NCBI RefSeq assembly: GCF_020379485.1
Contig: NC_063442.1
Location: 15,498,009-15,562,008 of the forward strand
Source: Brassica napus
Lineage: Eukaryota > Streptophyta > Magnoliopsida > Brassicales > Brassicaceae
DNA: 64,000 bases
Direction: 5' to 3'
Both the position numbers and the translations under genes were made by a program. Every line of letters starts with the position of its first letter. Within the stretch, counting starts at the first letter, position 1. The notes beneath the pieces were generated by a model. The model was not told where the DNA came from, did not search any database, and saw only the letters and a list, made by a program, of their open reading frames with translations. Positions 34,890 to 46,184 of the stretch are shown here, piece by piece.

Positions 34890-37293
34890 TATAATTGTAT
34901 GATATACACAAGGGCAAAGCTAGGCGATATTATTATTACTGGGGTATATTTTAGTGATAATATAAAAACATAATTAGGAAAAAATCATAAATCATGAAAT
35001 TAGAGGGCAAACTGAAAAAAAAAAAGATTTGGTGTACGGATGAATTTGGCATTAATTTCTGTAAAACGTTAAAAATATTCTTTACAAAATTATTTTATGA
35101 AAAAGTAGTGGGTGTATTTGTACCCATGGCTAAAATGAAGCAGCTTCGCTTTTGAATATGTTATAACAATTATATCAAAAATTATAAAAAAATTAAGTAG
35201 TATATGAAAGTCAGATAATCCATTCAGAAGTGAAAAACAACCACATTGGTGATATCTCATTAAATATCTTAACATTAAAAATGAAAATCGAAAAAATTGA
35301 AAATAGAAAGGTAAAATAATGTTAAGAGAAAGTACATGTTTTCTAGTTTGAGAAACTGGAAAATGAGATTGGAGATATTCTTGGTTGAGAAAAAAAAAAA
35401 AGAATAGAGATATTCTTATACCTATGTGGCACTTTATAATTTGTTCATTTTTTCCCTATGATTTATAATTTAGTTGTTATATTGAACTACAAATATTTAA
35501 TTTATCTAACAAATTACCTAGGTGAATATCTAAAGCGATAGACATGCTTTATATGGTAGTAGAGTTTGATTCGCACAATCTAATATGATTCCTAATTGAT
35601 TAACCAAAATTGGTTCACCGGTTTTTGTTTAAACATTATGAGATTAATGGTCAAAGAACCATCATTTCAAAAAATGTATTAGAGATAATGTTTCACATCG
35701 AACACTGAAAATTATCTTAAGTAATATATATATATATATATATATTGATTTAATATATATACAACAGTTTCTTAAGTCGGACGGCATTGGTTTGGACGTT
35801 TTGAGGGATGATTACATTTTAGGCTTATCAAAATTTCAAACTAGTATTATCAAAAGTTGAATTCGGACAAATGAACATACTCTGGAATGCTCATTATATG
35901 AAGAAAACGTATTCCATGGACAATATTCTATCAAGAATTTCCTAGTTAAGAAAAATTTAATCAATGTATTGAGCCCGTCGTTTAAGAAATTGGAGAAATC
36001 AGTAATTACTGTGGGCTATAATGCATGTATACCTTTGACTTTTAATTTTTCATTGATTTCGATGTGCAAAGCAACGATGAAGATTGAAGACTAAGAAGAG
36101 AACAATGTGCAAAGGACTGTGAGAGTATTCAGTACGATGTGAATGATCGGTAGAAGTGTAATTGTAAAATTTGCTAGAATTTATTTTTTTAACTATTTTG
36201 TTGTATTTGTAATAGTGGTAAGAATTAAATAAAAATGAAATATACTTATACATCTATTTTTTAAAAAAAATTAACAAAATAAAAATGTAATAAACAGGAT
36301 TCATAGAACGATTTTTTATTTTTGGTTGTAGATTTAATAACTAATATAAAGCATAGTTGATAATTTTAAGTTGTAGATAAAAATTAAAGAAAATGAATAT
36401 AATAAAGAAGAAAAATGAATGGGAACCAGGAGAAAATGTAAGGAAAGTAGGGGAATGAAGTCAAAACGGTGGTCCAAAAGGACCATATCCTAAATTTCTG
36501 ATTTACTTAAATCAGAAAGTTAAACACGAAACCCTAAGAAAGATAGAAAATAGGAAGAATTATTATGCTATGGTCAAACCTTAGCAGTTGGGCTATTTTA
36601 ATTTTGATTTAACTTTAATTATAATATGGTCTAAATTAACCTATAGTGAAAAGAGCGAGTAAAGTTTTGGGTGCAGAGGAAACTTAAACTTACTCATTTG
36701 GGTAAATTCCTACAAGGTAAATAAGTACTCCTGAGTTTATTTGATTATTTCTGGAAAGAGATTACTATTAGGAGTTAGGACCTAAGAATAGATAATTCTT
36801 TTCATGCAATATATAGCCTATTGTGGAATTCTTGTACGTTGATGATTTGATATGCAATGATCATTCTTTAAAGTATTTAAATATATATAAGATAATAAAA
36901 ATGGTCAGGAGTCAAGACTAATGTAACCAAAGTCAAATAAATATTCGTATGATTACCGTTTTTGTAGATTATAGATGGGTAGATACTTGTCGCTAGGTCA
37001 AAAACACATGTGCTCTCATTCTTTTAATAAACAAAATTATAAAGGGACAACATTCCAGCTGATTATTTGCGCCTCTAAATTTCTAATACATACATAAAAG
37101 ATGTATATTTATTCTTCTTATTTGCTATTCTTAATTGTCTGAATATATAAGTGACCAAAAACTGAATTTACGAGGTTTATATACGAATCGTCAAATCATT
37201 ACTATGGCGTGAACTATTATAAGGAAAAGAATTATATAATTGTCGATTTATGAGTTTATTTTTTAGTGTAGTTTTAAAGATGTAACATCATTT
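34890..37293. other. AT-rich intergenic DNA upstream of the GARP gene
   Basis: No gene is recognised over 2.4 kb. A TA microsatellite lies near 35726-35744. Short frames have no domain and are too AT-biased to be taken as coding. Confidence 0.5.
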
Positions 37294-37462
37294 AAATTGG
37301 ACAAAGAGAATAGATGGAAAAAGAGACAGTCATGCAGTTTTAATTTTTATTATTTTTGGCTTCATGCAGATATACATATAAATTAGAGAGAGATAGATAC
37401 ATATGTATGATAGTGTGCATCCAAATTGGACAAAGAGAATAGATGGAAAAAGAGACAGTCAT
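37294..37462 (+). repeat. Perfect 40-bp direct repeat in the GARP promoter
   Basis: The same 40 bases (beginning AAATTGGACAAAGAGAATAG, ending GACAGTCAT) occur at 37294-37333 and 37423-37462, 129 bases apart. They lie about 180-350 bases upstream of the GARP start codon, followed by a CT-rich leader. The repeat could duplicate regulatory sites, but no known motif is identified. Confidence 0.8.
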
Positions 37463-37640
37463 CTTTTAGAAAGAGCCAAAACCATATCAGAAAAAAAAAC
37501 TCTTTTAATCCAAACCATACCCATGTACAAATCCTCTCTCTCTTTCTTCCCTCAAAATTCTTTTTTTCTTGGGTTTAAGGAAATTTTAGATCTTGTTCTT
37601 GAGGGGTTTTAGGGTTCTTGGGACTAATTTTTTTTTAGAA

Positions 37641-39607
37641 ATGGGTAAGCGTGGTGGGAAAAATGGTAACGAAAACTATGACGGCGTTGGTTTTAATGGT
37701 CAAGGAGGCAGTGGAGTTAGGTCATACGTACGGTCTCCGGTGCCTAGACTCAAGTGGACGCCGGATCTCCACCGTTGTTTTGTTAACGCCGTCGATATGC
37801 TTGGTGGCCAACATCGTACGTCCATATTTTGATACTTTATTTTATTCACACACACACATACACACACACACACGTACGTCCATATATATATGTCTTAAAG
37901 TTTCTTTTCGGTATTTCTTCAAAGATTAAAATTTCTCATGCACTTTTGCTACTTTGTTGCATTCATATATATCTTAAAAATTAAAGTTTTTTTTATCTTT
38001 TTGAAATAGTTTGAAACTTCTCAACGTTAATCTTCATCATCGACCTAAACAACCAAATTGGACAAGTTTTTGAACCAAGCATCACACCTTTGCTTGTTTG
38101 TTTCATTCATATATCTTAAACGTTTTCTCTTAGTTGCTAAAAAAAACGTTTTCTCTTATAAAGTATTGTAATTTCTCATTTTTTGTTAATAGAAAATTCA
38201 TGACAAAGAATCATCATAGTCACTTTTTAATATTTTTTTGTTCTCTTTTGTATTTTTGTTGGGTTTGATGAAACAGGAGCTACTCCAAAGCTTGTTCTTA
38301 AGATGATGGATGTAAAGGGACTCACCATTTCACATGTCAAGAGCCATCTTCAGGTAACAAATATACCAAATATTAGTTTTCTCTCTCTTTCTTATCCTTA
38401 TATTATTATTTATAATATCCTGAACAGATGCATAGAGGTTCTAAACTCACTTTGGGTAAACCAGGTAATGTATACTTTTTTCTTCATTTTTTTGTAATTT
38501 TCCATAAATATTCTGATATGATTTTCGAAACAATGGGACCGTTGAATTATCTGAATTGTTAACATCAAAACTGTTGAATTATCTGAATTGTACTCCATGA
38601 TTCATAAGACAATTGTCATAAAAATACATAGCTATTTTAATAGGTCAATAGAATATTCATTTTGGTCATAGCCTAATTCTTTATTATTATTATTATTTTG
38701 AAACAGAGGAAAACTCTTTATTTTCAATAAGAAGACAAGACACCGAAGAGGATTATCTTCAGGACTACTTGTCTTTACACACAAGGAATGATTGTCCTAC
38801 GGGTTTTCACACCTTTTCTCTTTCTTCACATTCTTCTCTTAGGTAATTTTATTTATTTTAAATAGTTTCTGACAAATCCTTAATTTGCATCAGAAATGAT
38901 ATCATATACTTTTTGTCTCTATTTGAATTGTCTTTTTTGTATTTTTAAATATTACTTTGGTACAGAAGAGGAAGAAGAAAGGGGCATACTTCAGAGTCTC
39001 GTGGTGGAGATGATGTTGATGACTCTCTTCACATCATGAACATGAAGACGAACGGAACGACGACGTTTCCATCACATCATTTCCACCAGGTATATTTTTA
39101 TCTTTTATTTTTGTCAACAGGTAATTAGAAAATAAACGTTCTTGGTATAAATTTGAACACTTAACCGGGGTCAAAGCGTTGACAAAAAACAAACCGGGGT
39201 CAAAGCTAAACCAAATCTAATCTGTTTGATAACTGTTTCTTTGAAATCCCAGGGGGGTGGGCATAGAGTTTGGTTTAGAGTCTTAACTGGCTCGGTTAAA
39301 ACTGGGTAACCCCTGGATATTTCCGGTTTAGTAAATAATTTCGTTTTTTGCTCAATAGAATACAGAGAAGGAGACAAACCCTTGGCATGAACACGAACAC
39401 GAACATAAACATGAACATGAAGAAGAAGAACTGTCGTTGTCCCTGTCGTTGAATCATCATCATTTGAGAAGCAACGGATCATCAGTGAGCGAAACAAGTG
39501 ACGCGGTCTCCACATGTTCAGCACCATTCGTCAACAAAGATTGCTTCGGTTCTTCACCAAAGATTGATCTCGACCTTAACCTTTCAATTTCTCTCCTTGG
39601 CAGCTGA
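37641..39607 (+). CDS. GARP (G2-like MYB-related) transcription factor with EAR motifs
   Basis: Six exons (37641-37815, 38277-38353, 38428-38464, 38707-38842, 38966-39089, 39359-39607) give 265 residues. The GARP DNA-binding domain spans residues of about 35-92: PRLKWTPDLHRCFVNAVDML, GGQHRATPKLVLKMM and KGLTISHVKSHLQMHR, the last being the recognition-helix signature. Exon 6 has an acidic and histidine-rich stretch (HEHEHEHKHEHEEEE) followed by LSLSLSL, and the protein ends LDLNLSISLLGS. Both LxLxL-type runs resemble EAR repression motifs that recruit TOPLESS co-repressors, so a nuclear repressor is likely (inference). It corresponds to Arabidopsis At2g02060 by position. The direct target genes are unknown. 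Confidence 0.9.
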
Positions 39608-40064
39608 GACCACGAATTAAATCTTTATTTATTAGATTAGTTGTAGTGAAACATCATAATCTTTTGTTAAACTACTAGGATTTCTTGTTTTCCAAAGATT
39701 TAAAGTCAGAATCGACAAAATTTTGAAAATAAATTTTGAAGTTACGTATACATCAAACTGAAACCCAAAATGTATAAAACAATAATGAATCCAAACCGAA
39801 AATAAAACAAACATAGCCATAACTTACATCTTAAACAAAACATGCAAGTTGGATCCTTTGTCACGGAACATGAGAGGCTCACTAGTAGTAGTTCTTCACT
39901 CACTTTTTTGGGTACTTGGAGAATTTTTTTCGGAGGATTGGTATAGCTACTTAGACAGGTTCGTAAAGGTAGTTAGTTTAACGATGTAATAAGTTCTTTC
40001 TTTGAAATAAAATCGAGTACTTTCAAAAAAAAAAAAAATCCATTATGTTGATTACACTTATGTG

Positions 40065-40896
40065 GAGTAGTAATTCTTGGGTTCACCCCCTAGGGTGAAT
40101 CTCTAGGTTCACCAACCAATAGTGTTTGATTATTTGATATTTGATATCTTTTAAAAAAGGAAACAACATTGAATTTTCAAATAAAATTATCTTTTTAAAA
40201 TAAAACAATAAAAATACATAAAAATAGTTACAAAAAATAAATAAATAAATATTTTTAAGTCTTTAGCAAAATACTATACCCTATATCCTAAATCTTAAAC
40301 CCTAAACGCTAAACCTTAAACTTTGGATAAACGCTAAACGTTTGAAAATCTTAAACCCTAAATCATACATTAAAAACTAAATTTTAATAACACTAAACCC
40401 TAAATCCTAATCACTAAACCCTAAACCCTTGGGTAAACACTGAACCCTTGGATAAATCATAAACTCTATAGTTTAATTTTAAATATTTTTGATTTACAGT
40501 TTATGATTTATCCAAGGGTTCAGGGTTTACCCAAGGGTTTAGGGTTTAGTAATTAGGATTTAGGGTTTAGTGTTATTAAAATTTAGTTTTTAATGTATGA
40601 TTTAGGGTTTAAGATTTTCAAACGTTTAGAGTTTATCCAAAGTTTAAGGTTTAGGGTTTAGGGTTTAAGATTTAGGGTATAGGGTTTAGTATTTTGTTGA
40701 AGACTTAAAAATATTTATTTTATTTATTTTTTGTAACTATTTTTATGTATTTTTATTGTTTTATTTTAAAAAGATAATCTTATTTGGAAATTCAATGTTG
40801 TTTCCTTTTTTAAAAGATATCAAATATCAAATACTCAAACACTATTAGTTGGTGAACTTAGAGGTTCACCCTAGGGGGTGAACCTAAGAATTACTC
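40065..40896. mobile_element. Foldback element (Mutator-like) with 9-bp target duplication
   Basis: The element consists of two long inverted arms of about 400 bases that pair around a centre near 40480-40490. Its ends are GAGTAGTAATTCTTGGG and, inverted, GAGTAATTCTTAGG, followed by TTCACCCCCTAGGGTGAA on both arms. The nonamer ACTTATGTG flanks it at 40056-40064 and 40897-40905, the size typical of Mutator-type insertion. The arms contain many degenerate telomere-like AAACCCTAAA units. No ORF is present. Confidence 0.85.
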
Positions 40897-41830
40897 ACTT
40901 ATGTGTAAAACATTCATGAGAAAGATAACAAAAATGTCTTCTTGTTCGTAGGCCCAAGCCCCCTTTTCTCGCAGTTATAGATATTTTACTGGACCTTGGC
41001 ATTTGATTTTTTTCGATTTGGTTTCGGGCTTTTGAGTTTTGGAGTTTTGAGTTTTGTGGGTGTTCGGTTTTGTGGTTCACGTTGGTAAAATTTTATATTC
41101 GTTTAAAAGATATTATAAGAAAGATTGCATGAGTAATAAATTCTTTTTTTTTTATAACATCAGATTAATAAATTCTTATTTATCAAAAGGGAAATGATTA
41201 AAATATACTCCCTCGGTTCCACAAATATATACTTTTTTAGTATTTAATATATTAAGAAAACACATTAAACTTCCATAATAAATGTATTATCTTCTGTAAT
41301 TTTGAATTGGATTAAACATTTTTTTTTGCTCTGCTGAATCGGATTAATCATGATAAATACATTGGTTGGTGGTTTGTGAAATATGGTATGATTGTTTGTT
41401 GATTTTTACTCATGTCTGAATAGAATTCAATCGTAGTTTTGTGTTAGGTTAGCTATTAAATAGCTGCTTAAGTGGTTTGTGTGAGGTAATGTTAGGTTTA
41501 GGTAATAAATTGATTTATAGTTGGACTGAAATGAATGGTGTTCTGTGTAGAAGGAGGTTGTGTGATGAATGCTTTTAGATATATGTCTACTCGGTTATGG
41601 TTGGTTGTGATCAATGCGTTGATCCTTCTCTTCCTTACATAAACCGCGTCTTTGATCTCCTACTTTCTCACCTCACTTCTTTTCTTTATCTCTTCCTTGT
41701 TCAAACCGTGTCTCTTCTCTTCCTACTTTCTCACCCTACTTCTTTTCTTTATCTTTTCCTTGTTCAAACTGTGTGCTTCTCTTCCCTAGTTCAGTTCTTT
41801 TTTTCTCTCTTCCTTAAGCTTACTTCGGAT

Positions 41831-42004
41831 ATGGATTCTTATCCATCTACCCAGAGTTCAAAATTTGTTGAACTACTTCACAGACAACAAAGCATTTCGT
41901 TCGGTAACTATGAAAATAGTGTCTCACTATCTTCATCACAACCTCTGTTTCAACGCACGCTAGGAACCGGAGATGGATTATGTCTACCTAATTTTTTTGT
42001 TTAA
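41831..42004 (+). pseudogene. N-terminal remnant of a PIF/Harbinger Myb-like ORF
   Basis: The frame begins MDSYPSTQSSKFVELLHRQQ and contains SVSLSSSQPLF, the low-complexity start common to Brassicaceae PIF/Harbinger Myb-like proteins. It then runs out after about 40 residues. The SANT domain and C-terminal block are missing. The region was probably part of the same decayed element as the transposase at 42763-43990, since order and direction agree. Confidence 0.6.
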
Positions 42005-42175
42005 TGTACTTGTTATGCTTAAATTGTGCTTGTTATAAAACTATTTTCATGCTTTACTACAAGGATTTTTTTGCGTTGGATATTTTCTGCTTATATACGT
42101 TCTGCTTAACTTGTACTTTTCATGAAAACAGTTCTGCTTATTTACGTTTGTCCATCTTTTAATAATGCAGGTGAG

Positions 42176-42520
42176 AGAGTGAACCATTGGGAGCACCCGT
42201 GAGAGAGAGGTGGTCATCAATCACAAGCAGCGACAACAGTTTTGTATCCTTGTGTCACACGACAGTGAGAGAGTGTGTGTGTTTGGGTCTGTGTGTTCTT
42301 GGGTCAGTGCTGTTAGAGTGGAGCATTGGGTCAGTGTTGTTTGTATTTGTATGTGTCTGTTGTATTCTTGTGTCACGAGAATGTGTTGTGTCTGTGTGTT
42401 CATGTGTCTATTGTTTGTATTTGTATGTGTCACGGGAATGTATGTGTGTTTAGAGTGGAGCATTGGGACAATGAATGTGTGTGTGGGCTCTTGTATGTAT
42501 GTGTCACGAGAATGTTTGCC
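42176..42520 (+). repeat. GT-rich degenerate repeat in the decayed PIF element
   Basis: The stretch is dominated by GTGTGT-rich sequence with recurrent modules such as TGTGTCACGRGAATG (three times) and TTAGAGTGGAGCATTGGG (twice). It separates the Myb-like remnant from the transposase remnant. Long open frames here result from the repeat composition and are not taken as genes. Confidence 0.6.
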
Positions 42521-42762
42521 GAACTCTTTCACACTTTATAAATCTGATACAACAATACTTTCTCTATCTCACAACATTTCACACTTCTCACCATTCTCTT
42601 TCTCCATAACAATTCATACGTCTAATACAACAAAACTTTCTCCATCTCACAACATTTCACACTTCAAACCATCCTCTTTCTCTATTATTCTCCTCATCGA
42701 AAGCAATTCATACGTCTCTCCACAATATATAATCTGAAACAAGAATCTGAAACAAACCTCTT

Positions 42763-43990
42763 ATGGCGTCATCTTCTCACAACACTTTCGAAGGTAATAT
42801 TGATGAAACTTTCGATCAATATTTTGATCAAACTTTCGATCAAACATTTGAAAATTTGTGCAATGTTGATGGTGATCAAGAAGATGAAAGGAAGACAAGG
42901 AAAAAAGGGTTTTTACCGAAATAAATCGTGAAGATGGCCATCTCCGGTTATGGAATGATTATTTCAGTGATGTTGCAACATATCCCAAAAATCTATTCCG
43001 ACGACGATTTAGAATGAACAAGGCATTGTTCATGCATATTGTTGATCGCCTTTCCAATGAAGTTCTGTTCTTTCGTCAAAAGAAGGACGGTATCAGAAGG
43101 CTTGGTCTCTCTACACTTCAAAAGTGTACAGCAGCTATATGTGTGTTGGCATATGGTTATGCGCTTGATGCTGTCGGCGAATACCTCAGGCTCGGTGCAA
43201 CCACTGCTCGGTTATGTGTGGAAAATTTTGTGGAAGAAATCATAAATTTGTTCGGCGATGAGCACCTAAGAAGACCAACACCGGCTGATATTCAACGTCT
43301 ACTTCATATTGGAGAGCTTCGTGGATTTCCCGGGATGATATGAAGCATCAATTGTATGCATTTGGAGTGGAAGAATCGTTTTAGAGGCGGTTGCTTCATA
43401 TGATCTCTGGATATAGCATGCGTTTTTCGGACGTCCAGGTATCTTAAATGATATCAATGTTCTTGATCGCTCACATGTTTTTGATGACATAATAAATGGT
43501 AAAGCTCGGCAGGTGAATTTCTCGGTCAACGGAAGAGAGTATAATTTGGCCTACTATCTCACCGATGGTATTTATCCGAAATGGGCAACTTTTATCAAAT
43601 CTATTCCAATTCCACAAGAAGCTGTCCGAAAAGATGGGGAGCGTGCTTTCAGAGTCTTGTAAGCTCGATTTACCATTGTTAAAAATCCAGCATTTTCTTA
43701 GGATAAAGTCATGATTGGGAAGATTATGAGAGCATGTATCATACTCCATAATATGATTGTAGAAGAGAACGAGATGAATGCACTCAATATGATGTTTCGG
43801 ATTTTCAACAAGGAGAAGGCAGCAGAAGTTCACATGTCGATCTCACCTATTCGACATATATCCCTACAAATATTGCCAATCAAATGGTGTTTGAACAAGA
43901 ATTCGTGATAGACAAGCACATCAACAACTGAAAGGTGATTTGGTTGAACATATATGGCGTAAATTTGGACGTGATGAAGACAACAACTGA
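42763..43990 (+). pseudogene. Degenerate PIF/Harbinger transposase
   Basis: The reading starts MASSSHNTFEGNIDETFDQY. It breaks by a one-base shift near 42905, then resumes as WNDYFSDVATYPKNLFRRRF and MNKALFMHIVDRLSNEVLFF, and meets TGA after ELRGFPGMI. About 60 bases around the second half of the first catalytic region are missing (WKNR joins directly to LEAVASYDLW). More stops follow before the terminal homology near 43990. It is related to but clearly diverged from the intact transposase at 11342-12610. It cannot encode a functional enzyme. Confidence 0.85.
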
Positions 43991-45043
43991 ACTTCGATGC
44001 CTCTTTGAAATTATTATCGTTTGACTTTATTTTATTTAATAAGTAAATTTAATTTTGTTCAAAATTTTATGTTTAAAAATAATTTTAATATTTGTTTTGG
44101 TTAAGAACCTTTATTAAGAAACTACTATTAAACCCCTATAATTAAGTGTATCTTAGCAAAGTCTCTTAGTTTAATGATAACTAGACCTTGACCTGTCCGA
44201 CCGGGCGGATATTTATTTTATGTTTTTAGTTTTTTTAGTTTATATTAAATGATGTATTTGTAGTACTTAAATATAAATTTATATTGAAAATTAATCTTTG
44301 CAGTTATAATAAAAATAAAAAATAAAAATTTAATAAAATATTCTGATATAAATTTTATCCTACTTAAAATAATATATAGGTGGGTCATAAATTTTTTCCA
44401 GTTTTAAAATCTTAGCATCCCTTAAAAACAAAGAAAATAAATTTATAAATACATAAAATATATAAACAAATTTGAAACTATAATATCTATTAAAATAAAT
44501 CTGTTTAAGAAAAATAATCTTGCGCTGTTGTTGTTTATATCTAGAGCCTGACCCGTGACCGTATAAATATTTGCTTTCACTCTAAAGTTTTTTTGTACTA
44601 ATGGTATAATATATATTTGTAAATTAAAATAAATTACATAATTGTTAATATAACATTTTAAAACATAACAATTTTATTTATTACTTTGAATAATTATATT
44701 TTGTGATTATAATTGTCTATTATATCACGATGTGTCATAAAATATCCAATATTTATAACTAATTGGACTTATATTATGAAAGCATTATACTAATAATATA
44801 TGAATAAAATATTTTATATTTTATTTATATGTTATATAAATTGATTATGATGTGTAGTTTTTTATTTTATTATTTATTACTAACAAATATTAAAAATATT
44901 TAATATGTTAATATAAAATATATTAGGAAATCTGTTTTGGTTAATATTTGATTAAGTAAATCTATTATTTAAATTAGGAAAATACATTAAATGCTCAAAT
45001 CTATTATTTAAATTAGGAAAATAAAAGCATACTTATATATATG
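43991..45043. other. AT-rich DNA with a Helitron-type 3' terminus
   Basis: At 44181 on the minus strand, the sequence ends CTAG before a T with a hairpin (TCCG ... CGGA) about 15 bases inside. This looks like a Helitron 3' end whose body runs to the right. I find no matching 5' end before the retrotransposon LTR at 45044. No gene is seen. Confidence 0.4.
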
Positions 45044-46184
45044 TGATACACTAAAAATGAATCCTTGCTACTGTCAAGTTAACAGTGGTAATTGTAATAT
45101 TTGAGATTCAATCCAGAGGACCAGTTTACTCTTTACTCTTATGAGTTCAATGTCAAGCTGAGAAACAAGTGGGTTTTGAGAATTAATTGCGACAAAAGTA
45201 ACAAGAATGCCTAGGTAATTTGAATTCAATTTAAATGAAGCTGGCTTAGGGTCAATAATCGGATGTTACTTGCAGAACTGAACAACTATTCAAGTGCGAT
45301 GAAATGCGATCTAGAACTCAGATCACTCAGCTGGAACAACTCACTATCGTGATCTTATTCCCTATGCGAGTCGGTCTTGAATCCTAAGCTCTCGCTTGGA
45401 ACAAGACGCGAAAGCAAGCTTTAGATGCGAGATCTGATTAGTTCACTTAATACCCTAATATCTACTCTCGCTGATTAGGGATACTAAGCTCATTCAATAT
45501 AGGTCGACTTATCTCCTAACGGTTAGCTAGAGGATTAAATCATAGATCCAACATTAAGTGATCAGTTCAATGCAGGCAGTAAGATCAATATGAATGAAGA
45601 TAGTTGAGATCACTTATTTGTGTTCAGTTCATGCGGCTAACACCCTACAACCCTAAGCAAGCTTTGCCTACTACTCAATCATAAAGCAGGATGACACAAG
45701 CAAGATTCTGAATAATACTGCATATAAAATAAGTAAAAAGACAAAGGGTTCAGGGTAATCTTCTCGTGAGAATGAGAGATGGAGCCTTCTCCCTTACAAG
45801 TTGCGTAAAATCCAAAAGAGTAATCTAGGTTTCTTGTAAAACGCGTGTGTCATTTAAGAAAACGATAGCCTCCCCTTTTATAGGGAGGCGCTGGTGATAG
45901 GAGAATAAGAGAAAGAGAAAGTCGAAACTAGGGAAAACTCCAGAATAGGAAGTTTCCTTAATGAGCGGGAGCAGTCTAATGCTTGATCTCTTCGGGAGCA
46001 ACCCTTGGGTTGTTCTAAATGACTGTTCCACGTTGAATCCTTCGAAACAGCATCAGACTTCCTGAAACTCTCTCCTTTACTCTTTCACCTGTTCCCAACC
46101 TAGAATGATGTAAATTAAACACGAATTAGGACTGAAAATGAGCTCAAAGTGCACATGTATTGGTATTAAAAACACCACATATCA
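45044..46184 (-). repeat. 3' LTR of the outer Athila element
   Basis: The LTR runs from TGATACAC to CACATATCA (plus-strand orientation). The adjacent ATTCCCCCAGACTT is, on the element strand, a purine-rich tract AAGTCTGGGGGAAT that would prime plus-strand synthesis. The left border is chosen by the TGAT...ATCA ends shared with the other two LTR families in this cluster and could be off by a few bases. Confidence 0.7.

Noticed and set aside
42187..42737. Long overlapping frames on both strands
   Set aside because: They come from the GT-rich repeat, which avoids stops in several frames.
44541..44570. Second CTAG with CCTGACCCGTGACCG, resembling a Helitron end
   Set aside because: The flanking base is not T and the hairpin is poor.
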